A stretch of DNA of 64,000 nucleotides, taken from assembly GCF_014145675.1 (NCBI RefSeq), contig NZ_JACGZW010000016.1, positions 62,001 through 126,000 of the forward strand. The letters are read 5' to 3'. The DNA comes from Amycolatopsis dendrobii (GTDB taxonomy: Bacteria > Actinomycetota > Actinomycetes > Mycobacteriales > Pseudonocardiaceae). Within the stretch, counting starts at the first letter, position 1. Each line of letters opens with the position of its first letter. The notes under the pieces were generated by a model. It saw only the letters and a list, made by a program, of their open reading frames with translations. It ran no database searches and was not told where the DNA came from. This document shows positions 8,853 through 17,227 of this stretch, one piece after another. Both the position numbers and the translations under genes were made by a program.

Positions 8853-9536
8853 TCAGCGGCTGGTGGAACTCGTCGGGCCGGAGTCCGAAGTGGACACGCT
8901 CGGCGACGAGGACGACGACGGCTGGCCGCCGGTGGAGCTGCTGCCAGAGCTGGGCGGCGGGCTGTCCGGAGGCGACGAGGGGGTGCTCGGCGGGGTGGAA
9001 GGCGTCGTCGACGCAGTGGAGCTGGTCGGCGGTTTCGGCGTCGTGGGGTGGCTGGTCGGCGGGTCGCTGCGGTCCGAAGTCGTGCCCGGCACGGGCTGCC
9101 CGCCACCCGGCTGACCGCCCGGCTGCCCGGCGTTCGGCGGCGGCGTGATCACGCTCGTGGTCGGCTTCCCGTCCGGACCGACGGCCACCACCGTGGTCGG
9201 GGTCGGCGGGGCGGTCTGGCCGGGGGTCGGCGAGCCGGGGACGGTCATCGGGCCGCCGGGGACGGCGTTGCCCGGCACGACCACCTGGGAACTGCCCTGG
9301 AAGCCGCCCTGGCCGCCGCCGGTGGTGTTCGTCGCGGTGTCGGTGACCGAGCCGGGGCCGGCCAGTTCGGCGACCGCGGCGAAGGCCGTGGCGACCACGA
9401 GGCCGCTGACGCCCAGGATCGCGTAGCCGGAGCGGCTCAGCCTCCCGCTCGCGCCCTTCGGCGGAGCGGTGGGGGCAGCGCTCACCGCGATCTCGGGCGA
9501 CGCTGAGCTTGGTTCAGGCCCGTCGGGACGGGACAT
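8853..9536 (-). CDS. Ser/Pro/Thr-rich membrane-anchored protein
   Basis: A 227-residue protein of unknown function. It has a short cytoplasmic N-terminus, one transmembrane segment around residues 35-60 (YAILGVSGLVVATAFAAVAE), a Gly/Gln-rich stretch, then a long extracellular tail made mostly of Ser, Pro, Thr and Gly. Such tails span the cell wall. No catalytic domain is visible. ATG at 9536 has a clear AAGGAG ribosome-binding site. It stands alone, convergent with kdpE and divergent from acyP. Related proteins vary strongly in tail length, so homology searches will be weak. Confidence 0.75.
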   Translation of the reverse strand: MSRPDGPEPSSASPEIAVSAAPTAPPKGASGRLSRSGYAILGVSGLVVATAFAAVAELAGPGSVTDTATNTTGGGQGGFQGSSQVVVPGNAVPGGPMTVPGSPTPGQTAPPTPTTVVAVGPDGKPTTSVITPPPNAGQPGGQPGGGQPVPGTTSDRSDPPTSHPTTPKPPTSSTASTTPSTPPSTPSSPPDSPPPSSGSSSTGGQPSSSSSPSVSTSDSGPTSSTSR

Positions 9537-9695
9537 GCAGGCTCCTTAGAAGAGTCAACGCTCAAGTCGAGGGGCGGCACGGGGGAGCGGGGCTCCGGCC
9601 CCGGATGCCAGGCGGGAGGTTATCACTGCTCAGGACCCGTTCGCGCGACCGAGGGACGGGACCGTCACCGTCCGCAGCCGGGGGCGTGCGGCAGG

Positions 9696-9992
9696 ATGGG
9701 GCCGGTGAACGAGCAGGAATCGCCCGTCCGGCTGGCCGCCTGGGTGCACGGGCAGGTGCAGGGTGTCGGTTTTCGCTGGTGGACCCGGAGCCGGGCGCTG
9801 GAACTCGGACTGGCCGGATTCGCGAGGAACCTCCCGGACGGCCGTGTCGAGGTGGTCGCGGAGGGTAGCCGGGACAACTGTGCGCGATTGCTGGCCGCGC
9901 TGCGCTCCGGAACCTCACCCGGAAGAGTGGATCAGGTAGTTGAACGCTGGACCGCCGCGAAAGGCGGCCTCGAAGGGTTCGCCGAACGCTGA
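9696..9992 (+). CDS. acyP: Acylphosphatase
   Basis: A small cytoplasmic enzyme that hydrolyses acyl phosphates. The signature WVHGQVQGVGFRWWTRSRA contains the phosphate-binding loop and catalytic Arg, and NLPDGRVEVVAEG contains the catalytic Asn. At 98 residues it is slightly longer than the typical 90-95. GTG at 9705 is an alternative start with a GGATGGGG stretch upstream. It lies upstream of smc, as in many actinobacteria, but about 180 bp away. Confidence 0.9.
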   Translation: MGPVNEQESPVRLAAWVHGQVQGVGFRWWTRSRALELGLAGFARNLPDGRVEVVAEGSRDNCARLLAALRSGTSPGRVDQVVERWTAAKGGLEGFAER

Positions 9993-10171
9993 GGCCGGTG
10001 AGGCGGCTGCGGCTGATGGGGTGCTTGGGGTTGCCGGGGCGGCCGGATCTGTGCTAGGCGCGCCCGGGCGGCCCGGCCTCCCACGGCGGCGGAGAACCCC
10101 CGGGTAGCCTGTCCCGAACCGGGGGAACCGGTAGCCATCCAGTACCCGTGGCCAAGAGGGGTCGGCAGCAC

Positions 10172-13100
10172 GTGCACCTGAAAAGCCTGACGCTCAAGGG
10201 CTTCAAGTCCTTCGCCTCGGCGACCACGCTGCGCTTCGAACCCGGCATCACCTGCGTGGTCGGCCCGAACGGCTCCGGAAAGTCGAACGTCCTCGACGCG
10301 CTGCGCTGGGTCATGGGCACCCAGGGCGCGAAGGACCTGCGCGGCGGCAAGATGGAGGACGTCATCTTCGCCGGCACGGCGGGCCGCGCCCCGCTCGGCC
10401 GCGCCGAGGTCACGCTCACCATCGACAACGCCGACGGCGCGCTGCCGATCGAGTACGCCGAGGTCTCCATCACCCGCCGGATGTTCCGCGACGGCGCGAG
10501 CGAGTACGAGATCAACGGCGACCGCTGCCGGCTGATGGACGTGCAGGAACTGCTGTCGGACTCCGGCATCGGCCGCGAGATGCACGTCATCGTCGGGCAG
10601 GGGCAGCTGTCGGCGATCCTGGAGTCGAAGCCCGAGGAGCGGCGCGCGTTCATCGAGGAGGCCGCCGGCGTCCTCAAGCACCGCAAGCGCAAAGAGCAGA
10701 CCCTGCGCAAGCTCAACAACATGCAGGGCAACCTCGACCGGCTCACCGACCTCACCACCGAACTGCGCCGCCAGCTCAAACCGCTGGGCAAGCAGGCCGA
10801 GATCGCCCGCAAGGCCCAGTCGGTCCAGTCCGACCTGCGCGACGCCCGGCTCCGGCTGCTGGCCGACGACCTGGTCACCCAGCGCGAGTCCATCCAGCGC
10901 GACGAGGCCGACGAGCGCACCGCCCGCCAGCGCCGCGCCGAGGTCGAGCAGGCACTGGAAATCGTGTCCGCCGAAGAGACCGAGCTGGAGGCCTCGCTCG
11001 CCGAGGACGCGCCGCGGCTGCAGATCGCGCAGGAGACTTGGTACAAGCTGTCCGCGCTCACCGAACGGCTGCGCGGCACCGTGCGGCTGGCTGTGGAACG
11101 TCAGCGGCACCTTTCTTCCGACGTCTCCGCGCCGACCGGCGGTCGCGATCCGGAAGAGCTGCTTGCCGAGGCCGAACAGGCCGCGGAGCGCGAGCAGGAG
11201 CTGACCGAGGCTGTCATGGAGGCCCGCGAACTTCTCGCGGAAACCGTGCTGCGGCGCGAAGATCTCGAACAGCGAGTGCAAGCCGCGGAGCGCGCGCACT
11301 GGGCCGCGGTCCGCGCGATCGCCGATCGACGCGAGGGCATGGCGAAGCTGACCGGCCAGGTCGAAGCGTTGCGCAGCAAGAACGGCGCGACCGCGGAAGA
11401 GGTCGACCGGCTCACCGTCGGGCTGCAGGAAGCGGCCGAGCGCGCCGAGATCGCGGTCGAGGAGCTGGAAGAAGCCAAAGCCGTCGGCGGCACGGAAGAA
11501 TCCGACGACGCCGAGCTGCAGCAGCGCCACGATCGCGCGGTCGAGGCGAACAACGCCGCCAAGGCTCGCGTCGAAGAGCTGGTGAAGGCCGAGCGCGGTT
11601 CCGAGCGCGAGATCGCGTCGGAGAAGGCTCGCGTCGAGGCGTTGTCGATGGGCCTCAAGCGCAAGGACGGCGCGGGCGCGCTGCTCGGCGCGTCCGCCGA
11701 ACTGCCGGGCTTGCTCGGTTCGGTCGCCGCGCTGCTCACCGTGCAGCCGGGGCACGAGGTCGCGCTGGCCGCCGCGCTCGGGCCGGTGGCCGACGCGGTC
11801 GCGGTGTCCGGCGGCGAGAACGCGCTGTCCGCGCTGAAGTACTTGAAGGACACCGATTCCGGCCGTGCGGGGATCGTTCCGGTCGGCACCGGGTCCACCG
11901 TGGACACCAGTTCGTGGCCGGCGCTGCCCGAGGGCGCCCGCTGGGCTCGCGAGGTCGTCAGCGCGCCGGAGCAACTGCGGCCCGCGGTCGAGAAGGCGCT
12001 GGACCGGCTCGCGCTGGTGCCGGATCTGGACGCCGCGCGTCAGCTCGTGGCCCAGCACCCGCAGGTGCGCGCGGTCACCGCCGAGGGCGATGTCTTCGGG
12101 GCCAACTGGATCGCCGGCGGTTCGGCCGCCCGCGAGAGCGTGATCGAGGTCCAGGCGGCGGTCGACGAGGCGCAGGAACGCTTGCGCACGGCCGAACGCG
12201 CGCTGGAGCAGTACTCCGCCGAGCTGGAAGGCGCGCGTGCCGAGCAGCAGTCCCGGCGCGAAGAGGTCGGCCAGGCGAAGGACGCGCTCGGCGAGGCCAA
12301 GGTGCGCAAGGCCCGTTCGTCCGAGCGGCTCAACCGGTTGCAGCAGGCGGCGCGGTCCGCGCAGGCCGAGGTCGAACGGCTGACCCAGCAGCGCGCGAAG
12401 GTCGAGCAGAGCCGCGAACAGGCGCTGGAACAGCTGGCGGAGCTGGAAGAACGGCTCGCCGCGGTCGCCGAACAGCCGGTCGAGGACGACCCGGACACCG
12501 CCGAGCGCGACGAAGCCGCCGAGCAGCTCGCCGTGGTGCGGCAGGAAGAAGTCGAAGCGCGCCTCGCCCAGCGCACCGCCGAGGAACGCGCGCGCAGCAT
12601 CGCGGGACGAGCGGAATCGTTGCGCCGCGCGGCTTATGCCGAGCAGCAGGCCCGTGAGCGCGCGGCCAAGGCCCGGGAAGCCCGGGAGCGCGGCGCGGAA
12701 ATCGCGAACGCGGTCGTCAACGCCGGTGAATTCGCGTTGGAGCGCATCGAAATCTCGGTGCAGCGCGCGGCCGCGGAGCGTGACGAAGCCCAGGCGCAGC
12801 GCCAAACCCGCGAAACCGCGCTGACCGCAGTGCGTGCGAAGGTGCGCGAGCTCTCCGGCGAACTGGAGAAGCTGACCGACGCCGTGCACCGCGACGAGGT
12901 GCTGCGCGCCGAGCAGAAGCTGCGGCTGGAAACGCTGGAAGCCAAGATCGCCGAGGACTTCGGCATCGGGCTGGCGGACCTGGTCGAGGAGTACGGCCCG
13001 AACGTGCCGGTGCCGCCGAGCGCGGGCGAGATGGCCGAGTACGAGGCGGCCAAGGAACGCGGCGAGGACGTCACCCCGCCGCCGCCCATGCCGTACGACC

Positions 13101-13774
13101 GCGACACCCAGGCCCGCCGCGCCAAGCGCGCGGAGAAGGACCTGACCCTGCTCGGCAAGGTGAACCCGCTGGCGCTGGAGGAATTCGCGGCGCTGGAGGA
13201 ACGCTACAAGTTCCTCTCCACCCAGCTGGAAGACCTCAAGGACACCCGCAAGGACCTCGAGGCCGTCATCAAGCAGGTCGACGAGAAGATCCTGGAGGTC
13301 TTCACCTCGGCCTACGCGGACGTGGCGCGCGAGTTCGAGACCGTCTTCGGCGTGCTGTTCCCCGGCGGCGAGGGCCGGATGGTGCTCACCGAGCCGAACG
13401 ACCTGCTCGCCACCGGCGTCGACGTCGAGGCGCGCCCGCCGGGCAAGAAGGTCAAGCGGCTGTCGCTGCTGTCCGGTGGCGAGAAGTCGCTGGTGGCGGT
13501 CGGCATGCTGGTGGCGATCTTCCGTGCCCGCCCGTCGCCGTTCTACGTGATGGACGAGGTCGAGGCGGCGCTGGACGACACCAACATGCGCCGGCTGATC
13601 GGCCTGCTGGAGCAGCTGCGCGATTCGTCGCAGCTGATCATCATCACGCACCAGAAGCCGACGATGGAGATCGCCGACGCGCTGTACGGCGTGAGCATGC
13701 AGGGCGACGGCATCACCAAGGTGATCTCGCAGCGGCTGCGCACCGCGGAAGAGGAACCCGTCCCGGCGTCCTAG
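10172..13774 (+). CDS. smc: Chromosome segregation protein SMC
   Basis: A 1200-residue condensin ATPase that organises and segregates the chromosome with ScpA and ScpB. It has Walker A GPNGSGKSN near the N-terminus, coiled-coil arms rich in Glu, Ala and Arg, a hinge near residues 500-640 (GLLGSVAALLTVQPGHEVALAAALG), a second coiled coil, the signature LSLLSGGEKSL and Walker B FYVMDEVEAALDD. I chose GTG at 10172 (VHLKSLTLKGFKSFAS), which has AGGGG ten bases upstream and matches the family; GTG at 10148 would add eight residues. The usual neighbour ftsY is 4.8 kb downstream, separated by unrelated genes. Confidence 0.96.
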   Translation: MHLKSLTLKGFKSFASATTLRFEPGITCVVGPNGSGKSNVLDALRWVMGTQGAKDLRGGKMEDVIFAGTAGRAPLGRAEVTLTIDNADGALPIEYAEVSITRRMFRDGASEYEINGDRCRLMDVQELLSDSGIGREMHVIVGQGQLSAILESKPEERRAFIEEAAGVLKHRKRKEQTLRKLNNMQGNLDRLTDLTTELRRQLKPLGKQAEIARKAQSVQSDLRDARLRLLADDLVTQRESIQRDEADERTARQRRAEVEQALEIVSAEETELEASLAEDAPRLQIAQETWYKLSALTERLRGTVRLAVERQRHLSSDVSAPTGGRDPEELLAEAEQAAEREQELTEAVMEARELLAETVLRREDLEQRVQAAERAHWAAVRAIADRREGMAKLTGQVEALRSKNGATAEEVDRLTVGLQEAAERAEIAVEELEEAKAVGGTEESDDAELQQRHDRAVEANNAAKARVEELVKAERGSEREIASEKARVEALSMGLKRKDGAGALLGASAELPGLLGSVAALLTVQPGHEVALAAALGPVADAVAVSGGENALSALKYLKDTDSGRAGIVPVGTGSTVDTSSWPALPEGARWAREVVSAPEQLRPAVEKALDRLALVPDLDAARQLVAQHPQVRAVTAEGDVFGANWIAGGSAARESVIEVQAAVDEAQERLRTAERALEQYSAELEGARAEQQSRREEVGQAKDALGEAKVRKARSSERLNRLQQAARSAQAEVERLTQQRAKVEQSREQALEQLAELEERLAAVAEQPVEDDPDTAERDEAAEQLAVVRQEEVEARLAQRTAEERARSIAGRAESLRRAAYAEQQARERAAKAREARERGAEIANAVVNAGEFALERIEISVQRAAAERDEAQAQRQTRETALTAVRAKVRELSGELEKLTDAVHRDEVLRAEQKLRLETLEAKIAEDFGIGLADLVEEYGPNVPVPPSAGEMAEYEAAKERGEDVTPPPPMPYDRDTQARRAKRAEKDLTLLGKVNPLALEEFAALEERYKFLSTQLEDLKDTRKDLEAVIKQVDEKILEVFTSAYADVAREFETVFGVLFPGGEGRMVLTEPNDLLATGVDVEARPPGKKVKRLSLLSGGEKSLVAVGMLVAIFRARPSPFYVMDEVEAALDDTNMRRLIGLLEQLRDSSQLIIITHQKPTMEIADALYGVSMQGDGITKVISQRLRTAEEEPVPAS

Positions 13775-13800
13775 GCGGGTTGCGCCGATCGGGGCGATCC

Positions 13801-13824
13801 TGCCCGAACGGGCAGCTCTGCCCG
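13801..13824. terminator. Overlapping hairpins after smc
   Basis: TGCCCG-AA-CGGGCA (13801-13814) and CGGGCA-GCTC-TGCCCG (13809-13824) share the middle arm and are mutually exclusive hairpins 27 bp past the smc stop. There is no U-tract, as is common in actinomycete terminators. Confidence 0.45.
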
Positions 13825-13910
13825 GACAGCCGTCCGACGAGCCAACTGCCGCGGAATCCGCACGTCTTCAGGGGTGTTCGAAAGAAACGCATCCTGGAGG
13901 GGATTCGACA

Positions 13911-14453
13911 ATGCGCACCATCGTGGCCCGCACCCTGATTTCCGGTTCGCTGCTCGGCGCCGCCCTCGCGGTCGCCGCGTGCGGCGGAGGCTCGCAGACC
14001 GGGCAAGCCGCGGCCGCACCGAGTGCGCTCTCGGCCGCGCCGACCGCTTCTTCCGTGGCCGCACCGAGTTCTTCCGCCACGCCCACGCCGTCCGCCCAGG
14101 CCCCGACGCACCCGAGCAAGCCCAAGCCGCGCCCGGCCCCGGCTGAGGAACAGCCCGGCGACCGCCTGCCGGGCAAGGGAGAACTCGGCGACGGCGCCGA
14201 CTGCGGCCCGATCGACGGCCCCGGCGGCAAGGTCGACGTGGTCACCGAGGCGATGCCAGCGGGCACGGTCGGCTGCACCGAGGCGATCACCGTGATGTCC
14301 GACTACCTGGCCCAGGCTCCGACCAAGGCGCAGGGCACCGGGCGCTTCCTCGACGTCGACGGCTGGAACTGCGGATACGACGGCGGAAACGGCGGCAGCA
14401 AGCAGATTTTCTGCGGCAGCAAGGGGCTTTCGTTCCATGGCAAGGCCGTCTGA
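13911..14453 (+). CDS. Putative lipoprotein (paralogue of 15101-15598)
   Basis: A 180-residue exported protein with a type II signal peptide; lipobox AVAAC puts the acylated Cys at 24. A Ser/Ala/Pro-rich linker follows to about residue 85, then a compact domain of about 80 residues starting DCGPID and containing PAGTVGCTEAITVMSDY, GWNCGYDGG and FCGS. Its four Cys suggest two disulphides. Function is unknown. The same domain occurs in the lipoprotein at 15101-15598, with the small secreted protein at 14609-14950 between them. The start has a CTGGAGGGG ribosome-binding site. Confidence 0.85.
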   Translation: MRTIVARTLISGSLLGAALAVAACGGGSQTGQAAAAPSALSAAPTASSVAAPSSSATPTPSAQAPTHPSKPKPRPAPAEEQPGDRLPGKGELGDGADCGPIDGPGGKVDVVTEAMPAGTVGCTEAITVMSDYLAQAPTKAQGTGRFLDVDGWNCGYDGGNGGSKQIFCGSKGLSFHGKAV

Positions 14454-14608
14454 GCGTTGGTCCCGGACCCCGGGTACGAACGGGTAGAAGCGGGCATCGC
14501 GGGTGTCGGCTCGGTGTCCGCGACTGGCACCGTCGAACTCGTCCGGCAGGGCGGTTTCCGCCGGGCTCACCTTCGAGGCAGCACTGGGAGAAAGGTTCCA
14601 CAGCGATC

Positions 14609-14950
14609 ATGCCTTCACTCGTCAAGAGACTCGCGATCGGCGGCGCCGCGGCGCTCGCGCTGGCCGGCACCGTTCCGGCCGGTCAGGCGTTCGCCATCGA
14701 CCGGGTCGCCTGCAACGGCCGCACCGACTTCGTCCAGGTGCGCCTCGCGGGCGGAAGCCCGTGGGACGGCAGCGATGTCGCCTGCTTCGCCAACGGCGGA
14801 GCGACGTACGTGGATCTGGGCGGCGTCACCCGGGTCGACTCCGGCAACAACTCGGTCACCCTGTACTGGGACGGCGGCCGGACCGACCTCGGCCGGTGGC
14901 AGGGCGGCGACCTGAACTTCGTGCACGTGCGGCAGGTCGTCATCCACTGA
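14609..14950 (+). CDS. Secreted beta/gamma-crystallin or killer-toxin-like small protein
   Basis: A 113-residue exported protein with a signal peptide cut near residue 29 (QAFA/ID). The mature part of about 84 residues has two Cys, in VACNGRTDFVQV and VACFANGG, and the pattern SGNNSVTLYWDGG. This resembles the Streptomyces killer toxin-like (SKLP) branch of the beta/gamma-crystallin fold. SKLP inhibits yeast and other cells, so a toxin role is possible; a structural or calcium-binding role is equally possible. It lies between two paralogous lipoprotein genes and is followed by a strong hairpin. The family match is from memory of sequence patterns. Confidence 0.7.
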   Translation: MPSLVKRLAIGGAAALALAGTVPAGQAFAIDRVACNGRTDFVQVRLAGGSPWDGSDVACFANGGATYVDLGGVTRVDSGNNSVTLYWDGGRTDLGRWQGGDLNFVHVRQVVIH

Positions 14951-14964
14951 CGTATTCCTGACGG

Positions 14965-15002
14965 CGGCCCGGTTTCCCCTGGAACAAGGGGAAGCCGGGC
15001 CG
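14965..15002 (+). terminator. Terminator hairpin after the crystallin-like gene
   Basis: A long GC-rich stem, CGGCCCGG then TTTCCCC pairing with GGGGAA then CCGGGCCG around a short loop, lies 15 bp past the stop codon. It separates the small secreted protein gene from the second lipoprotein gene. Confidence 0.7.
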
Positions 15003-15100
15003 TTCGCTGTGACGCGCAGCGGTCACACTGCCGACCCGGCGCGGCCCGCTTAGGGTGATCTTGGCCGATCGGCGGCCGGAAACCGGGGAGGGAATTCTTC

Positions 15101-15598
15101 ATGCGCACGTTGGTGTCCAAAGCCGTTGTCACGGCGTCGATTCTCGCGTTCGGCGGGCTGGCCGCGGCTTGCGGCGGGAGCAGCGACCAGGCGGCCCCGT
15201 CGTCGGTTTCGGCCGCGCCGACCGCCGCTTCGGCGCCGGAAAGCCCTGCGGCCAGCACCAAGTCCGCGCCCGCGAGCAAGACGCACCGCCCGAGCAAGTC
15301 CCAGGAAGCCAGCCCGGACACCGGCGAAACGGTCGGCCCGCCGGTCGACTGCGGCCCGATCGACGCGCCCAACGGCAAGGTCGGCCTGATCGCCACCGAA
15401 ACCAAGGCGGGCCGTCCTGGCTGCACCGAGGCGATCGACGTGATCACCGAGTACTTCCAGGACGCGCCGAAAAAGGCCGAGGGCACCGCGCACGTGCTGA
15501 CCGTGAGCGGCTGGCAGTGCATGGCCGACACCGGCGCGCAGGGCAGCGGGCGGATCGGCTGCGACAAGGACGGCATGGTCTTCTACACGCAGCCGTAG
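15101..15598 (+). CDS. Putative lipoprotein (paralogue of 13911-14453)
   Basis: A 165-residue exported lipoprotein with lipobox LAAAC (Cys24). After a Ser/Ala/Pro linker comes the same domain as in the lipoprotein at 13911: DCGPID, GRPGCTEAIDVITEYFQDAPKKAEGT, GWQC and IGCDKDG. The two domains align with the same four Cys, so this is a local duplication that has diverged. Function is unknown. ATG at 15101 follows a GGGAGGG ribosome-binding site. It is convergent with the symporter gene, with a perfect palindrome between them. Confidence 0.85.
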   Translation: MRTLVSKAVVTASILAFGGLAAACGGSSDQAAPSSVSAAPTAASAPESPAASTKSAPASKTHRPSKSQEASPDTGETVGPPVDCGPIDAPNGKVGLIATETKAGRPGCTEAIDVITEYFQDAPKKAEGTAHVLTVSGWQCMADTGAQGSGRIGCDKDGMVFYTQP

Positions 15599-15602
15599 CA
15601 GC

Positions 15603-15648
15603 CTCGTGAGTGTTTGTGCCGGTTAGAACCGGCACAAACACTCACGAG
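15603..15648. repeat. Palindromic element, family 2, perfect copy
   Basis: A perfect inverted repeat with 22-bp arms and an AG centre, in the 54-bp gap between two convergent genes. Its ends read CTCGTGAGTG and its core GGTT-AG-AACC. Copies with other middle sequences are at 24116-24159 and 26607-26648. A bidirectional terminator is the likely role. Confidence 0.8.
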
Positions 15649-15652
15649 CTTT

Positions 15653-17218
15653 CTACGCCGCGCTTTCCGCCGGTTCCTCCGCCTTCACCGCATTCGGGTC
15701 GGCGCCGCGCCGCCGCAGTGACAGCAGCCCGCCCACGATCAGCGTGATCAGCACCCCCGCGAAGGTGTACCAATACGTCGCCAGCGGCACGAGCGTCTTC
15801 GTCGCCGCGCCGAAGTGGATGTGCACCTCGGTGGTCGCCTTGTCGAATTTCACGAACAGGATCAGGAACGCCATCCCGATCACCGAGCAGGCGAACGCGA
15901 TCACCGCGTCGGACTGGCGGGCCTTGCGCACCATCAGGCCGAGGAAGAACGACCCGAGCAGCGCGCCGTAGGTGTAGCCGACGATCCCGAGGCCCTGCTG
16001 GATGACCGGGTCCTTCGAGTTGGTGAACATCGAGGCGAACACCGCGAACACGGCCGCCCAGATGAGTGTCCACATGCGACCGTGCCGGAGCAGCTTGGCG
16101 TCCTCGATCGACTTGTGCGTGAACCGCTGGTAGAGGTCGGCGATGGTGGAGGTGGACAGCGCGTTGAGCGCGGACGCGAGCGCGCCCATGGTCGACGCGA
16201 GGATGCCGGCGATCAAGAGCCCGGCGAGGCCGACCGGAAGGTCGTTGACGATGAAGTTGGAGAACACGTCGTCGCCGGACATCTTCCCGGCCGCGACCGC
16301 GGTGGCCGTCGGGCCGTTCTTGCCGCCGGTGTAGACCCACAGCATCGCGCCGACGAGCAGGAACAGCGCGAACTGGACGAACACCACGATGGACGAGCCG
16401 ATCAGCGCGCGCTGGCCGTCGCGCAGGTTCCGGCACGACAGCAGCCGTCCGACGATCAGCTGGTCCGCGCCGTGCGAAGCCATCGACAGGAACGCGCCGC
16501 CGACCACCGCGCAGAGGAACGCGTACGGGTTGGTGAGGAGGTTCGACGCGAAGTCGGTGAGCTGGAACCGGCCCTGGCTCGAAGCGATCTGCGTCCAGCC
16601 GGACGGCAGCTTCGTGGACAGGAAGATCACCGCGCCGATCGCGCCGAGGATGTAGAGCGACCACTGGATGACGTCGACCCAGATCACCGACTTGATGCCG
16701 CCGACGAACGCGTAGACCACGGTGAGCGCGGTCAGCAGCACGACGATGTGCCAGTACTCGGTGTGGATGCCGTAGTGGCCGAGGATCGCCTTGATCGGGA
16801 TCGCCCCGGCGAACAGCCGCAGCCCCTCGGCGAGCAGCCGGGTCACCACGAAGGTGACCGACGCGGTGCCCTGCAGCCCGCGGCCGAAGCGGCGGCCGAG
16901 GAATTCGTACGCGCTCACGTAATTGCCGCGGAAATACCGCGGCAGCAGCACGAACGCGGCGATCACGCGGCCGATGATGTAGCCGAAAGCCACTTCCAGG
17001 AACAGGAAGGCGCTGCCGAACACGAGCCCGGGCGTGGAGATCACGGTGAGCGTGGACGTCTCGGTGGCCACCACCGAGAGCGTGACCGCCCACCACGGCA
17101 TGCTGCGCTCGCCGACGAAGTAGTCGTTCGCGGACTTCTGTCTGCGTCCGACCAGCACGCCGATGACCGGCATCGCCGCGAGGTACACGATGACGATCAC
17201 CAGATCGACTGGATTCAT
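15653..17218 (-). CDS. Sodium:solute symporter family transporter
   Basis: This 521-residue membrane protein of the SSS family has about 13 helices. The start MNPVDLVIVIVYLAAMPVIGVLVGRRQKS with SANDYFVGERSMPWW and the segment VYAFVGGIKSVIWVDVIQ are typical. It imports an organic solute with Na+. The gene starts nine bases after the stop of anmK, so the two form an operon. That suggests the substrate is a cell-wall sugar such as anhydro-N-acetylmuramic acid or another amino sugar; this is inference, and sialic-acid-type sugars are an alternative. Confidence 0.88.
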   Translation of the reverse strand: MNPVDLVIVIVYLAAMPVIGVLVGRRQKSANDYFVGERSMPWWAVTLSVVATETSTLTVISTPGLVFGSAFLFLEVAFGYIIGRVIAAFVLLPRYFRGNYVSAYEFLGRRFGRGLQGTASVTFVVTRLLAEGLRLFAGAIPIKAILGHYGIHTEYWHIVVLLTALTVVYAFVGGIKSVIWVDVIQWSLYILGAIGAVIFLSTKLPSGWTQIASSQGRFQLTDFASNLLTNPYAFLCAVVGGAFLSMASHGADQLIVGRLLSCRNLRDGQRALIGSSIVVFVQFALFLLVGAMLWVYTGGKNGPTATAVAAGKMSGDDVFSNFIVNDLPVGLAGLLIAGILASTMGALASALNALSTSTIADLYQRFTHKSIEDAKLLRHGRMWTLIWAAVFAVFASMFTNSKDPVIQQGLGIVGYTYGALLGSFFLGLMVRKARQSDAVIAFACSVIGMAFLILFVKFDKATTEVHIHFGAATKTLVPLATYWYTFAGVLITLIVGGLLSLRRRGADPNAVKAEEPAESAA

Positions 17219-17227
17219 GGGGTTCTC

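Noticed and set aside
9932..13651. Very long open frame on the strand opposite smc (1239 codons)
   Set aside because: It is an antisense shadow caused by high GC: the opposite strand carries SMC with all ATPase motifs, and the antisense peptide is rich in Arg, Leu and Gly without any domain.
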